Positions 1 through 10,915 of a stretch of 64,000 nucleotides of DNA are shown here, piece by piece. The translations under genes and the position numbers were made by a program. Position 1 is the stretch's first letter. Each line of letters starts with the position of its first letter. Source of the stretch: Cololabis saira (taxonomy: Eukaryota > Chordata > Actinopteri > Beloniformes > Belonidae); assembly GCF_033807715.1 (NCBI RefSeq), contig NC_084592.1, positions 22,949,501 through 23,013,500 on the forward strand, read 5' to 3'. The notes under the pieces are model-generated. The model searched no databases, was not told where the DNA came from, and saw nothing but the letters and a program-made list of their open reading frames with translations.

Positions 1-79
1 AGAGAGAAATTGTAAGCCATATTGTTATCTGAAATTGTAATTTCAGTATTATTGCTTCAGAAATTAAAAGTGTTGCAGA

Positions 80-184
80 TTTGAAGATTTGGGCTACTAC
101 TGTGTAAAACATCTGGTCATGTGGTACCGCAAGCATTTGAGTCACAAAATGACTTGTGTTTACCGGTCCTGGTTGCTGAACTGA
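80..184 (+). repeat. Diverged 105-bp direct repeat, copy 1 (open frame)
   Basis: This segment recurs at 7341-7447 with about 85% identity by eye. Both copies read through in the same frame, with a shared core like YYCVKHLVMWYRKHLSHKM, and copy 1 stops at a TGA (182-184). A possible splice acceptor (TTGCAG) ends at 78, just before the frame. I do not recognise the peptide. It could be a decayed terminal exon, or part of an unnamed repeat. Differences between the copies are a mix of silent and replacement changes, so selection is not evident. Confidence 0.5.
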
Positions 185-1250
185 GTCATTGCTTGGGTTG
201 CTGTCACAGCTTGAACTGCGTTCATTTGACTCTATTACATTAATGCTGCGGTGAGTTGGTCCACTAAATTATTTTCATGACTTGCTGCACCCTGTCTTCT
301 CCCTTATCCACTTCCTTCATTATCATTTTCTGATTAAAACACTAATGGGTTGAAGCTAAGGATGAAATCACAGCAATTCATGCCTTTTCCCCCTTTTTTT
401 AGGAGGATTAAATAGTCTTATACTGTTATGTGACTTCTCTTGTATTAGAAAAATTACACAGGTCCACACAAAGAAATACAGATAACACTAATCCAGCACA
501 TTACAAAATACATGAAGCTGGAATTGCATCTAATTATTATATGATTGAAGCTGAAAACAAAAGCAAAATATGAGGTTTTAGTAAACTATTTTAAAACGGT
601 ATCATCTTAAATGTCAAGGTGAATCAGAAGGTAGGTTAAATGTGGGAGAAAAACATGGTTTTTAGCCTAAACACAATGTTATTTGTCAATAATGAATAAA
701 ACTGAAACAAAATTCTGCTACTAGAATAGATGAATCATCTTTATTCTGTTAGAGCAGCAATAATTATCCATCATACCTTTTGGGAGGTAATTATATTTGA
801 GGTAATTTTTTCTACATTGTTAAATTCTTTTCCTTTTTTTCCTCAATAAAACTATATCAAGAGATTTGTAGAATTTTGTGGATTTTTGATGTACTGACAA
901 TGTGTCTTCACATAGTCCAAGCCAATAATAAAGCAGGTACTTTTAACAGCATTACAGCATTCATGAAATTTCTCCACACAACTAAATACGCCTACGTCTG
1001 TGTGACAAAGCAATAGCTAAAATATCATACAGATCTTTGAAGATCCAAATGTCAAAAAATGCGTTTTATATTTTAACCGGCTTCTTTATAATTGAGCTTT
1101 TGGACCAACGATTATGTCCTTATACTGTAAAGGTAGCTCAGAGTGTTAGGGTCTCTATTAGAGCTATGAGAATGTTATGTACATAGAGAGCTATACACAC
1201 ACATAATGTTAGGGTTAAGTGGGTCGTCCAACAGTACTTTAATATTTGGT
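185..1250. other. AT-rich non-coding stretch
   Basis: I see no gene, RNA gene or recognisable repeat here. The sequence is AT-rich, with short A and T runs. Confidence 0.5.
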
Positions 1251-1455
1251 GTGATTGGAGATTGGAACAAAAAAAAGGATGATGATCACTCTACCAACTG
1301 AGGCACATCTAGATCTCTTTGGAAAATATTGCATGTTTGTATTCCAGCTTTTTGCGGCCCTATTGCTCTTATTAAACTGCAATTTTCATTGTGATCTTCT
1401 GAGTGTGAAGGTCATTGCAAAGTGCAAACCTAAGCAGTTTATCAACCCTTACTGC

Positions 1456-1577
1456 TCCCCGGGCGCCGTGCAAATGGCAGCCCACTGCTATTAGCCCAAC
1501 TAGAAAATGGGTTAAATGCAGAGAAAGAATTTCCCCATTGTGGGACTAATAAAGGAAATTATTATTATTATTATTTA
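1456..1577 (+). mobile_element. 3' tail of a fish LINE/SINE
   Basis: The block opens with a GC-rich stretch (CTGCTCCCCGGGCGCC). It continues through TGGGTTAAATGCAGAG and TTTCCCCATTGTGGGACTAA, and ends in TAAAGGA plus an (ATT)n tail. This is the familiar 3' end of a common fish retroelement group. A similar TTTCCCCATTATGGGACAAA end closes the minus-strand LINE at 47612-48360, which suggests the same LINE group. No coding part remains. Confidence 0.6.
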
Positions 1578-1771
1578 GATTAATGCCTAGTGATGGTCAA
1601 TGCCATGAAAATGAGACGTATAAATATATTGATTATTGCTACCCAAACATTTTAGATCTCCGGAAAAATAGACATGTCTATTTGTAATAGCCCATAACTA
1701 CACTCACTTTATTAGGTACACCTTTCCAACTGCTTGTTAATGCAAATTTCTAATCCGCCAATCACATGGCA

Positions 1772-1923
1772 GCATCAGAATGGAGAAGAAAGGGGATTTA
1801 CGTGACTTTGAATGTGGCATGGTTGTTGGTGCCACATGGGCTAGTTTGAGTATTTCAGAAACTGCTGTTCTACTGGGATTTTCACGCACAATCATCTCTA
1901 GGGTTTACAAAGAATGGTCCTAA
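1772..1923 (+). pseudogene. Tc1-like transposase, N-terminal fragment
   Basis: An open stretch reads ...MEKKGDLRDFECGMVVG... through LSISETAVLLGFSRTIISRV to KEWS and then a TAA stop. This is the N-terminal paired-like helix-turn-helix that binds the terminal repeats in Tc1 transposases. The in-frame stop and the downstream insertion at 2045 end the reading frame. The rest of the protein resumes at 6487. Confidence 0.75.
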
Positions 1924-2044
1924 AAAGAGAAAATATCCAGTAAGCGGCAGTTCTGTGGGTGCAAATGCCTTGTTGATGCGAGAGGTCAGAGGTGAATGGC
2001 CAGACTGGTTTGAGCTGATAGAAAGGCAACAGTAACTCCAATTA

Positions 2045-3225
2045 AAGCTGCAAGCAGCGATGAACGGGCCCTCGCACTCACGGCCACCGCCCCCCATAAG
2101 CATACCAGACATGACACCACCCACGACTTCCTATGTCAAACCATTCAAAAGTTATAGCAGAAAAAAGGGACAACCAATCAGAAGAAGGGGCGGAGCTAAT
2201 TCAAGCCAATGAAGGTAAAATATTCCATACAGAGTCTGATGACACCACCCACGACTCTCTATGTCAAACCATTCAAAAGTTATAGCAGGAAATAGGGACA
2301 ACCAATCAAAAGAAGGGGCGGGGCTACTTTTCACTAATTATGGTCAAGGACTCAATACCGAGTCCCATGACACCCCCCACGACTCTTTATGTCAAACCAT
2401 TCAAAAGTTATGGCAGAGAAAAGTATTTTAGGGGGCGCTGTTGAGACGTTAAGCCACGCCCATTAATGCAAACCATGAAATATCAAATTTATCGCCAGGC
2501 CTGGCTTGCATGCAAAATTTGATGACTTTTGGAGAACTATCAAATATGGACCAATCAGATGGAGGGGGGCGCGCTTTTAGGCGTCTAGCGTCGCCACGAT
2601 AACACTTTTGAAAGAGAAAAGTAATGCGTGTAGTCGCAGGGTGGAGACGCACATTTTGATGTATAACACACCTGGGTGCACGTTACGGTTTGGGCGGTAT
2701 TAATTGCCGAAAGTTTTTTCTGTCTGAACCAATCAGATGAAGGGTGGGCGCGCTTTTTGGCGTCTAGCGTCACCATGGTAACGCTTTTGAAAGAGAAAAG
2801 TAATGCGTTGTGTCAGAGGATGGAGACGCACATTTTGATGTATAACACACCTGGGGTCATGTTACGGTTCGGGCCGTATTAACTGCCGAAGGAATGGCAT
2901 GAATTTCGCCAAAATGACACGATTAATTCAAAATGGCCGACATCCTGTTCGGTTTCGGGCATGACTTCAAGAGGCTTTTCTTTAAGTTGTGCCATGATAC
3001 AGGTGTGTACCGATTTTCGTGCATGTACGTCAAACCGTATCGTGGGGCTTGAGGCACAAAGTTTTCCGGGGGGCGCTGTTGAGCCATGACTTGCATGCAA
3101 AATTTGGTGACTTTTTGGGCACGTTTAGGGGGGCAAAAAGGCCCTCCTTTCGTCAGAAGAAAAATAAAGAAAGAAAAATTCCTACAGATACAAAAGGGCC
3201 TTCGCACTGTAAGTGCTCGGGCCCT
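2045..3225 (+). mobile_element. Hairpin-tailed non-coding element, copy A
   Basis: The copy starts AAGCTGCAAGCAGCGATGAA, which contains the palindrome GCTGC-AA-GCAGC, and is preceded by AATTA. It ends in an imperfect hairpin (3195-3225) finishing GGGCCCT, followed directly by AATTA and the start of copy B. Inside are several roughly 125-bp tandem units around CACCCACGACTCTCTATGTC and GAAGGGGCGGGGCTA, then a longer unique-like section. There is no terminal inverted repeat and no convincing ORF. The family is a common fish repeat whose class I cannot name with certainty; the end structure resembles a non-autonomous Helitron. Confidence 0.75.
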
Positions 3226-3230
3226 AATTA

Positions 3231-4482
3231 AAGCTGCAAGCAGCGATGAACGGGCCCTCGCACTCACGGCCACCGTCCCCCATAAGCATATCAGAAATTA
3301 CACCACCCACGACTTTCTAAGTCAAACCATTCAAAAGTTATGGCAGAAAATAGGGATTATGAAATATCGACCAATCAGAAGAAGGAGCGGGGCTAATTTG
3401 CACCAATTATGGCCAAGGACTCAAAACCATGTCCGATGACACCACCTACGACTCTCTATGTCAAACCATTCAAAAGTTATGGCAGAAAATAGGGACAACC
3501 AATCAGAAGAAGGGGCAGGGCTACGTCAGGCCAATGAAGGTCAAGGACTCAATACAGAGTCCGATGACACCACCCACAACTCTCTATGTCAAACCATTCA
3601 AAAGTTATAGCAGAAAATAGGGACAACCAATCAGAAGAAGGGGCGGGGCTAATTTTCACTAATCATGGTCAAGGACTCAAAACCGAGTCTGATGACACCA
3701 CCCACGACTCTCTATGTTAAACCATTCAAAAGTTATAGCAGAAAATAGAGACAACCAATCAGAAGAAGCGGCGGGGCTAATTCAGGCCAATGAAGGTCAA
3801 GGACTCAATACCGAGTCCCATGACACCACCCACATGTCTTTATCACAAGCCGTTCAAAAGGCAGAGAAACGTTTTCTATGGGGGCGCTGTTGAGCCATTA
3901 GGCCACGCCCATTAATGCAAACCATGAAATATCAAATGTATGACTTTTGGGGAACTATCAAATATGGACAAATCAGTCGCCACGGTAACGCTTTTGAAAG
4001 AGAAAAGTAATGCGCGTTGTCGCAGGATGGAGACGCACATTGGGTGTACGTTACGGTTCAGGCCGTATTAACTGCCGAAGGAATGGCATAAATTGCGCCA
4101 AAATTACGCAATTAATTCAAAATGTTCAAAATTTCCGACTTCCTGTTCTGTTTCGGCCATGGCGCCAAGAGACTTTTCTTTAAGTTGCGACATGATACAG
4201 GTGTGTAGCGATTTTCGTTCATGTACGCCAAACCGTATTGTGGGGCTTGAGGCACAAAGTTTTCTAGGGGGCGCTGTTGAGCCATTTTGCCACGCCCATT
4301 AATGCAAACCATTAAATATCGAATTTTTCGCCAGTCCTGGCTTGCGTGCAAAATTTGGTGACTTTTGGGGCACGTTTAAGGGGGCAAAAAGCCAGTCCTG
4401 GCTTGCGTGCAAAATTTGGTGACTTTTGGGGCACGTTTAAGGGGGCAAAAAGGCCCTCCTTTCGTCAGAAGAATAAATAAAG
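3231..4482 (+). mobile_element. Hairpin-tailed non-coding element, copy B (tail lost)
   Basis: This copy starts immediately after the tail of copy A, head to tail, with AATTA between them. It has about four internal 125-bp units and then the shared distal section. A roughly 60-bp segment around GCTTGCGTGCAAAATTTGG is duplicated at 4341-4460. The copy ends at the CGTCAGAAGAATAAATAAAG stretch without the hairpin, so its last 60 bp or so are missing. Confidence 0.7.
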
Positions 4483-4487
4483 AATTA

Positions 4488-6481
4488 AAGCTGCAAGCAG
4501 CGATGAACGGGCCCTCGCACTCACGGCCACCGCCCCCCATAAGCATATCAGAAATGACACCACCCACGACTTCCTATGTCAAACCATTCAAAAGTTATAG
4601 CAGAAAAAAGGGAAAACCAATCAGAAGAAGGGGCGGGGCTAATTCAGGCCAATGAAGGTCAAGGACTCCATACAGAATCTGATGACACCACCCACGACTC
4701 TCTATGTCAAACCATTCAAAAGTTATAGCAGAAAATCGGGACAACCAATCAGAAGAAGGGGCGGGGCTAATTAAGGCCAAAGAAGCTCAAGGACTCATTA
4801 CAGAGTCCCATGACTCCACCCACGGCTCTCTATGTCAAAACATTCAAATGTTATAGCAGGAAATAGGGACAACCAATCAGAAGAAGGGGCGGGCCTAATT
4901 TTCACCAATTATGGTCAAGGACTCAATACCGAGTCCCATGACACCACCCACGACTCTCTATGTCAAACCATTCAAAAGTTATGGCAGAGAAAAGTATTCT
5001 AGGGGGCGCTGTTGAGCCATTTTGCCACGCCCATTAATGCAAACCATGAAATATCAAAATTATCGCCAGGCCTGGCTTGCATGCAAGATTCTGTGACTTT
5101 TGGAAAACTATCAAATATGGACCAATCAGATGAAGGGAGGGCGCACCTTTTGGCGTCTAGCGTCGCCAGGGTAACACTTTTGAAAGAGAAAAGTAATGTG
5201 CGGAGTCGCAAGCTGGAGATGCACATTTTGATGTATAACACACCTGGGTGCACTTTACGGTTCGGGCCGTATTAATTGCCGAAGTAATGGCATAAATTGC
5301 GCCAAAATTACACAATTAATTCAAAATGGCTTACTTCCTGTTCGGTTTTGGCCATGGCGCCAAGAGACTTTTCTTTAAGTTGCGACATGATACAGGTGTG
5401 TACCGATTTTCATGCATGTACGTCAAACCGTATTGTGGGGCTTGAGGCACAAAGTTTTCCGGGGGGCGCTGTTGAGCCATTTTGCCACGCCCATTAATAC
5501 AAACCATGAAATATCAAATTTATCGCCAGGCCTGCCTTGCATGCAACATTTGGTGACTTTTGGGGAAATATCAAATATAGACCAATCAGATGAAGGGGGG
5601 GCACGCTTTTCGGCGTCTAGTGTCGCCACGGTAACACTTTTGAAAGAGAAAAGTAATGCGCGTAGTCGCAGGATGGAGACGCACATTTTGATGTATAAAA
5701 CACCTGGGTTCACGATACGGTTCGGGCCGTATTAATTCCCGAAGGAATGGCATACTGCTCCAAAATTACGCGATTAATTCAGAATGTTCAAAATGGCCGA
5801 CTTCCTGTTCGGTTTCGGCCATGGTGCCAAGAGACTTTTCTTTAAGTTGCGACATGATACAGGTGTGTACCGATTTTCGTTCATGTACGTCAAACCGTAT
5901 TGTGGGGCTTGAGGTGCAAAGTTTTTTCTATCTGAACCAATCAGATGAAGGGTGGGCGCGCTTTTTGGCGTCTAGCGTCGCCACGGTAACGCTTTTGAAA
6001 GAGAAAAGTAATGCGTGGTGTCGGAGGATGGAGATGCACATTTTGATGTATAACACACTTGGGGGCACGTTACGGTTCGGGCCGTATTAACTGCCGAAGG
6101 AATGGCATAAATTTCGCCAAAATGACACGATTAATTCAAAATGGCCGACATCCTGTTCGGTTTCGGGCATGACGCCAAGAGACTTTTCTTTAAGTTGCGC
6201 CATGATACAGGTGTGTACCGATTTTCGTGCATGTACGTCAAATCGTATTGTGGGGCTTGAGGCACAAAGTTTTCCGGGGGGCGCTGTTGAGCCATTTTGT
6301 CACGCCCATTAATGTAAACCATTAAATATCAAATTTTTCGCCAGGCCTGGCTTGCGTGCAAAATTTGGTGACTTTTTGGGCACGTTTAGAAAAAGGCCTT
6401 CCTTTCGTCAGAAAAATAATAATAACGCGAAGAATTCCTACAGATACAATAGGGCCTTCGCACTGTAAGTGCTCGGGCCCT
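4488..6481 (+). mobile_element. Hairpin-tailed non-coding element, copy C
   Basis: This is the longest copy. It starts AAGCTGCAAGCAGC after AATTA and ends with the complete hairpin (6451-6481) before AATTA and the resumed Tc1 sequence. The distal section is present several times in tandem: the motif GATACAGGTGTGTACCGATT recurs near 5392, 5862 and 6205. It looks expanded by internal unequal exchange. No coding potential is seen. Confidence 0.75.
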
Positions 6482-6486
6482 AATTA

Positions 6487-7250
6487 CCATTCGTTACAAC
6501 CGAGGTATGCAGAAGAGCATCTGTGAAAGCACAACACGTCAAACCTTGAGGCAGATGGGCTACAGTGGAAGAAAACAACACTAGGTGCCACTCCTGTCAA
6601 CTAAGAACAGGAAACTGAGTCTACAATTCGCAGGCTCACCAAAATACAGAAGATTGGAAAAACGTTGCCTGGTCTGATGAGTCTCGATTTCTGCTGCAAC
6701 ATTCGGATGGTAGGGTCAGAATTTGGTGTCAACAACATGAAAGCATGGATCCATCCTGCCTTGTATCAATGGTTCAGGCTGGTGGTGGTGATTTAATGGT
6801 GTGGGGGATATTTTCCTGGCACACCTTGGGCCCATTAGTACCAATTGAGCATCGTGTCAATGCCACAACCTATCTGAGTATTGGTGCTGACCATCTCCAT
6901 CCCTTTATGACCACAGTGTACCATCTTCTGATGGCTAGTTGCAGCAGGGTAACGCGCTATGCCATAAAGTGAAAATCATCTCAGACTGGTTTCTCGAACA
7001 TGACAATGAGTTCACTACTCTAACAGCCTCCACAGTCACCAGATATCAGTCCAATAGAGCACATTTGGGATGTGGTGGAATGGGAGATTCCCATCATGGA
7101 TGTGCAGCCGACAAATCTGCAGCAATTGTGTATGGACCAAACTCTCTGAGGAATGTTTCCACTACCTTGTTCAATCTATGTCATGAAGGATTAAAGCAGT
7201 TACTGTATGAGAGCAAAAGGGGGTCCAATGCGGTACTAGCAAAGTGGCTG
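6487..7250 (+). pseudogene. Tc1-like transposase, catalytic-domain fragment
   Basis: From about 6667 the frame reads WSDESRFLLQHSDGRVRIW, which includes the first catalytic Asp. It continues through QAGGGDLMVWGIFSW (the GGG-x-x-x-WG motif) and PLVPIEHRVNATTYLSIGAD. Frameshifts follow near 6915 and 7020. Remnants of the second Asp region (EHDNEF nearby) and the final Glu region (SPDISPIEHIWDVVE-like) can still be traced. The protein is broken and cannot be functional. Confidence 0.8.
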
Positions 7251-7340
7251 GTGAGTGTATATTAGAGCTATCAGTTCAAATAAATCTCCTAATCAGAATA
7301 AGTAAATACCAATATGTCATACACCAAATTATTAAATGGT

Positions 7341-7447
7341 TTGAAGAAATGGGTTACTACTGTGTGAAACGTCTGGTTAGGTGGTATTGCAAGCATTTGA
7401 GTCACAAAATGACTTGTGTTTACAAGTCCTGCTGAACTTAGTCATTT
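7341..7447 (+). repeat. Diverged 105-bp direct repeat, copy 2
   Basis: This is the partner of 80-184. It retains the frame YYCVKRLVRWYCKHLSHKM and then shortens by 3 bp before the stop. No splice acceptor AG precedes this copy. It lies about 80 bp beyond the right end of the Tc1 element. Confidence 0.5.
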
Positions 7448-8400
7448 GTCACCAAATTAGTCATCAAATAGGAAAGATAGAAATAAAAATCCAGTCAATT
7501 TTTCAAGTTAAATGACCTGGATTCATTTCAGCTCAATTTTTTAGCCATGGGCCCTGAAGACAGAATAGAATTTTATTTTACTCAGATCTAAAATCCATAA
7601 AAATCTATTACAACAGTCTGGGATGGACTGGGCAAAAGCAACCCAAAGGAGAGCACACGTGTGACGTTTGAAGTTTTTAGAAGTACTGAGTTATACAGTC
7701 TACCCTTTTATTGTGTATGTCACCAAGACCCTCGCAGGGTGTAAATTATTTCAGTTCAAGTTTTAAGTGCTATGTTCTAGTTGAGGGTTGATGAATTATG
7801 GTCACATATATATGGGTTTAAAAGACCAGTTTTTCTGTTTGAGTAACTGAGTAAACAGGTTGTGTACAAATATATTTGATCTGGCTATAGTGCCATCTGT
7901 GGTTTTGAAAGTGGAAACTGTACAATTATAATGATTCCAGAGAATTTGTAAGTACTAAGTGTCTGCATTTGTCATGAAAACATTTAGTTAATAAAAATAT
8001 TTTCATCCTTTAACTTGTTAAATCAAGCCAGATATTTTTTCAAAGCTTTTTAAATCATAACCAAATCATTGCAGATACTGATCCATCATAACAAATATTA
8101 CAACATTTCTGCCCTCTAAACCCTCTCAGAATTTATTCAGTTTCACCACAACGTGAACATACATGTCTCTCCTCTCCAGCCTCTCTAATCAGGCTACACA
8201 CACTAGCATCTGAAGGAGACTAAGACTTTCACAATATGTTTCTACTAGGAGATTTCTAAGGAGCTCAAGAACTGTTGAAGCTCAGATTGGAAATGTGTTT
8301 GAAGAGAAAGGGGGGAAAAGATAAATGGCAATCCAAAACACCACACAGACAAGTTGTACACAAGGGAACATTCCAATAATGGCAGCTACTTGTTTTATCA
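7448..8400. other. Non-coding stretch
   Basis: I find no gene or clear repeat. The sequence is AT-rich and appears to be unique. Confidence 0.45.
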
Positions 8401-8403
8401 TTT

Positions 8404-8995
8404 GCCAAAGCAGCTGTATGTAACTTTTCCACCTTAATATAATATTCAGAGTCATTGTGATGGTACATCAACTTCCAACAGGTTTAATGACACCTCTGTC
8501 ATGGTCTGAGGGGTCTGTATCGCCTTCACTGGCACTATGTAACTTCGAGGTGCATGGTAGGAACCCTTCCACACTAAAAAAACTACAAATTTTTACGGCT
8601 TTGACTGCTTAACGGCATACGTCACTTCCCCCTCCTTCCCAATTCGTAGTCGAGACGAAAGCTGGGCGGGACGTGGAGCGCAGAGCTCAGCAGAAGCTGG
8701 TATCATGGCCGAAGCAGCGAAAAAACTGTAGAAAATAAAAGTTTTATCGGAGGAGGCGAAAAAAGAAAGCGGGAGAGTAACAAGCTAAATGCCCGGACAA
8801 AAATAAAAAAAATGCCCGGACAAGAGTAAACATTGGCCCGGCGTTCACTCGCTGGCGTGAGATGAAAGACGAGGAGGGATGTCCGTCAAGAGAGACAGAA
8901 TTGTTATGATACAAATGTAAATGTAGAGTTCTATGTTCAATAAGAATCAAAATTGTGCAGGGCTGATCTGCAAAATATAAGGAATGGGCATTCAG
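8404..8995 (+). mobile_element. Truncated TTAA-type DNA element (family of 21995-23542)
   Basis: This copy matches the element at 21995-23542 through the left end (AAAGCAGC..TATGTAACTT), then TTCACTGGCACTATGTAAC, GCATACGTCACTTCCCCCTC, GTAGTCGAGACGAAAGCTGG, and the right portion AATTGTGCAGGGCTGATCTG. It lacks both nested SINEs of the other copy and stops near CATTCAGTTA, so the right terminal repeat is missing. It carries a small internal duplication around AAATGCCCGGACAA. It serves as the empty-site reference for the SINE insertion at 22124-22308. Confidence 0.7.
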
Positions 8996-9282
8996 TTACA
9001 AGAAATACATAGAAGGCTTCAGGGCAGATGGGAAAAAGGGAAGTCAAGACAAAACTCAAACACAAGGATATGGGGTTTCAATATAAAACAGGAACAAACT
9101 GAAAAAACCCAAGAACGGTGACAAACTCAAAACCATGACAACTTAATTTGTTTGTAGATACAGGTGGTAAGATAAAATATCATGTATATTCGAATAGGTG
9201 TTTGTTGACTGGGCAATCATACAAAGAAATAGATGAGATTCGTATGAATGATAGGAGGCAAAGGTACCAGAACAAGAAGATG

Positions 9283-9727
9283 TCAAGCTATATATGGTTT
9301 AGCACACTGATAATCATCATCATCGGCGGTCACTCGTAGTTGAGTATGACCTCCCTCTTGGTCCTTGTGGGTCTTCAGGTGGACAAAGAGGCCGATTCTG
9401 TACCCGATTATTCTTGGGCAGTGTGGACAGGGAAATGTAGTGGTAGTGGGTTTGGGTTGGGCCTGCTTGGCCAATGTTCTCTCCTTTTTGAGTCTGCATT
9501 TTTCGTGTGCAGCATGGGAGAGGTCAGCGTTGTATTGCCTCACGGACAAGATTTCTCCAGGCGACTCTGTCCTTTGCCGTGTGTTCCCAGGTCTTTAGAT
9601 CTATGTGACACTTCTTCAGGTTGGTTTTAATGTTGTCCTTATACCTTTTCTTTTGGCCTCCTTGGGCCCGTTTCCCTTTAACAAGCTGCAAATAGAGAAC
9701 CTGTTTTGGGAGGCCCGTGTCAGGCAT
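9283..9727 (-). pseudogene. LINE ORF2 C-terminus with C2H2 zinc finger
   Basis: Two overlapping frames make up this end. The first (9524-9727) is basic, with KGKRAQGGQKKRYKDNIK and KTWEHTAKDRVAWRNLV. The second (9283-9549) contains CPHCPRIIGYRIGLFVHLKT followed by H, a C-x2-C-x12-H-x3-H finger. In intact relatives the two are one frame, so a frameshift separates them here. The finger is presumed to bind nucleic acid during target-primed reverse transcription. Confidence 0.75.
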
Positions 9728-9959
9728 GCAGATAACGTGGCCAGTCCATCTGAGCTGGTGGGGATTTCAGCCTCATCCAAAACACTGGTGTTGGTGCGTC
9801 AATCCTCCCAACCAATCCTGAGGATTTTCGAAGGCACCTCTGGTGGTACGACTCAAGCACCTTTAGGTGCCTGCTGTAGGTGGTCCAGGCTTCCGACCCA
9901 TACAGAAGGGTGGGGAGCACCACAGCTTTATAAACCAGAATTTTGGTCTTGGAGGTCAC
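9720..9959 (-). pseudogene. LINE RT thumb/connection fragment
   Basis: The segment reads LVYKAVVLPTLLYGSEAWTT followed by LKVLESYHQRCLRK. This pattern immediately follows the RT palm in many fish LINE ORF2 proteins. The frame shifts near its end, and the continuation (MPDTGLPKQVLYLQLVKGKR) lies in another frame at 9524-9727. Confidence 0.75.
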
Positions 9960-10060
9960 GGTTCTCGAAGACTCGTTTCCTTAGTCTTGAGAACGCCCCG
10001 CTGGCACAGCTGAGGCGATGGTGTATTTCATCATCAATGATGGCTTTAGATGATAGGAGG

Positions 10061-10651
10061 TTACCAAGGTATGGAAAGTGGGTCCACATTTTCTAGTCTG
10101 ATGTTATCGATGGAGATGTTTGGGGGTAGGACAGGCGTACGGCTGTTTGGAGGTGGTTGGTGGAGGATTTGAGTCTTTTTTATGTTGACGGCTAGACCAA
10201 GCTGCTTGTATGGGTTTGCAAAGGCTGATAATGTACACTGTAAGTCTTCTTCTGAGAGGGCTACAAGGGCATTATCATCTGCATACTGTAGCTCCATGAT
10301 TGATACGGTTGTGGTTTTGCCTTTTGGCCTGAAACGGTTGATGTTAAGGGGTTGGCCATCGGTCCTGTACATGATGCTGACTCCCTGGGGCAGATGCAAG
10401 CTTGTAAGATGGAGAATAGCACTGATGAAGAATAGCTTTGGAGCGATGACACATCCCTGTTTGACTCCTGTGTTGACCCGGAAGGGTTCAGTTTCGCAGC
10501 CACTGCCACTGAGTACCGTGGCTGACATATTACCATGCAGCAGTCTCAGTACCCGGAGGTACTTGTCTGGGCAGCCAATCCTTGCTAGAATCAGCCAGAG
10601 GGCCTGACAGTTTACTGAGTCGAAGGCTTTGGTGAGGTCTATGAAGGCCAT
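10061..10651 (-). pseudogene. LINE reverse transcriptase, palm-domain fragment
   Basis: This 196-residue open segment begins MAFIDLTKAFDSVN, with motif A Asp at residue 11. It continues with motif B (GVKQGCVIAP, residues 62-71) and motif C (QYADDNALV, the catalytic Asp pair at 125-126). Motif D-like GLAVNIKKTQIL follows near 152-163. The catalytic residues are intact, but the Met is internal: upstream sequence (10655-10915) continues the fingers domain with a frameshift and a stop. It is part of a dead 5'-truncated insertion. Confidence 0.85.
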
Positions 10652-10915
10652 GTATAATGAGAGATTTTGTTCCTGGCATTTTTCTTGCAGTAAAAATCAT
10701 GTCTGTGGTGCCTCTGTTTGGGCGAAACCCACTCTGAGACTCAGGAAGGATGCTTTATGAAGGGGGGGTGAGTCTGTAAGCCAACACCCTGGCAAGGGCT
10801 TTCCCTATGGTGGACAGGAGAGAAATACCACAGTAATTTCCGAAGTCTACCTTGTCTCCCTTATTGTAGATGGAGACGATTAAGGCACCCCTAAGCTGGG
10901 CAGGGATTTCCGCTT

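Larger units (their letters stand above)
1701..7257 (+). mobile_element. Degraded Tc1-like transposon, split by a 4.4-kb insertion
   Basis: The left end begins CACTCACTTTATTAGGTACA after a TA (1699-1700). The right end reads GGCTGGTGAGTG followed by TA (7258-7259). The ends are inverted repeats, each with a small deletion, and the TA flanks are the expected Tc1/mariner target duplication. Transposase sequence occupies 1772-2039 and 6487-7250. The middle is interrupted at 2045-6481 by hairpin-tailed elements. This family is distinct from the Tc1 copies at 11431 and 23571. The element is dead, with several frameshifts and stops. Confidence 0.85.
9305..10915 (-). mobile_element. 5'-truncated LINE with RT and C-terminal C2H2 finger
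   Basis: Read on the minus strand, the element enters inside the reverse transcriptase near 10915 (IVSIYNKGDKVDFGNYCG). It continues through the palm (10061-10651), the thumb/connection region (9720-9959) and a basic segment (9524-9727), to a C2H2 finger. It ends in an ATGATGATGATT-type simple tail near 9310. No endonuclease domain is left. Several frameshifts and stops break it. The clade is uncertain: the finger and the YGSEAWT motif are shared by several fish non-LTR groups. Confidence 0.85.

Noticed and set aside
2240..3830. Regularly spaced 125-bp repeats resembling a CRISPR array
   Set aside because: The units are long and similar throughout, without unique spacers, and the DNA is vertebrate. 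They are internal repeats of a transposable element.
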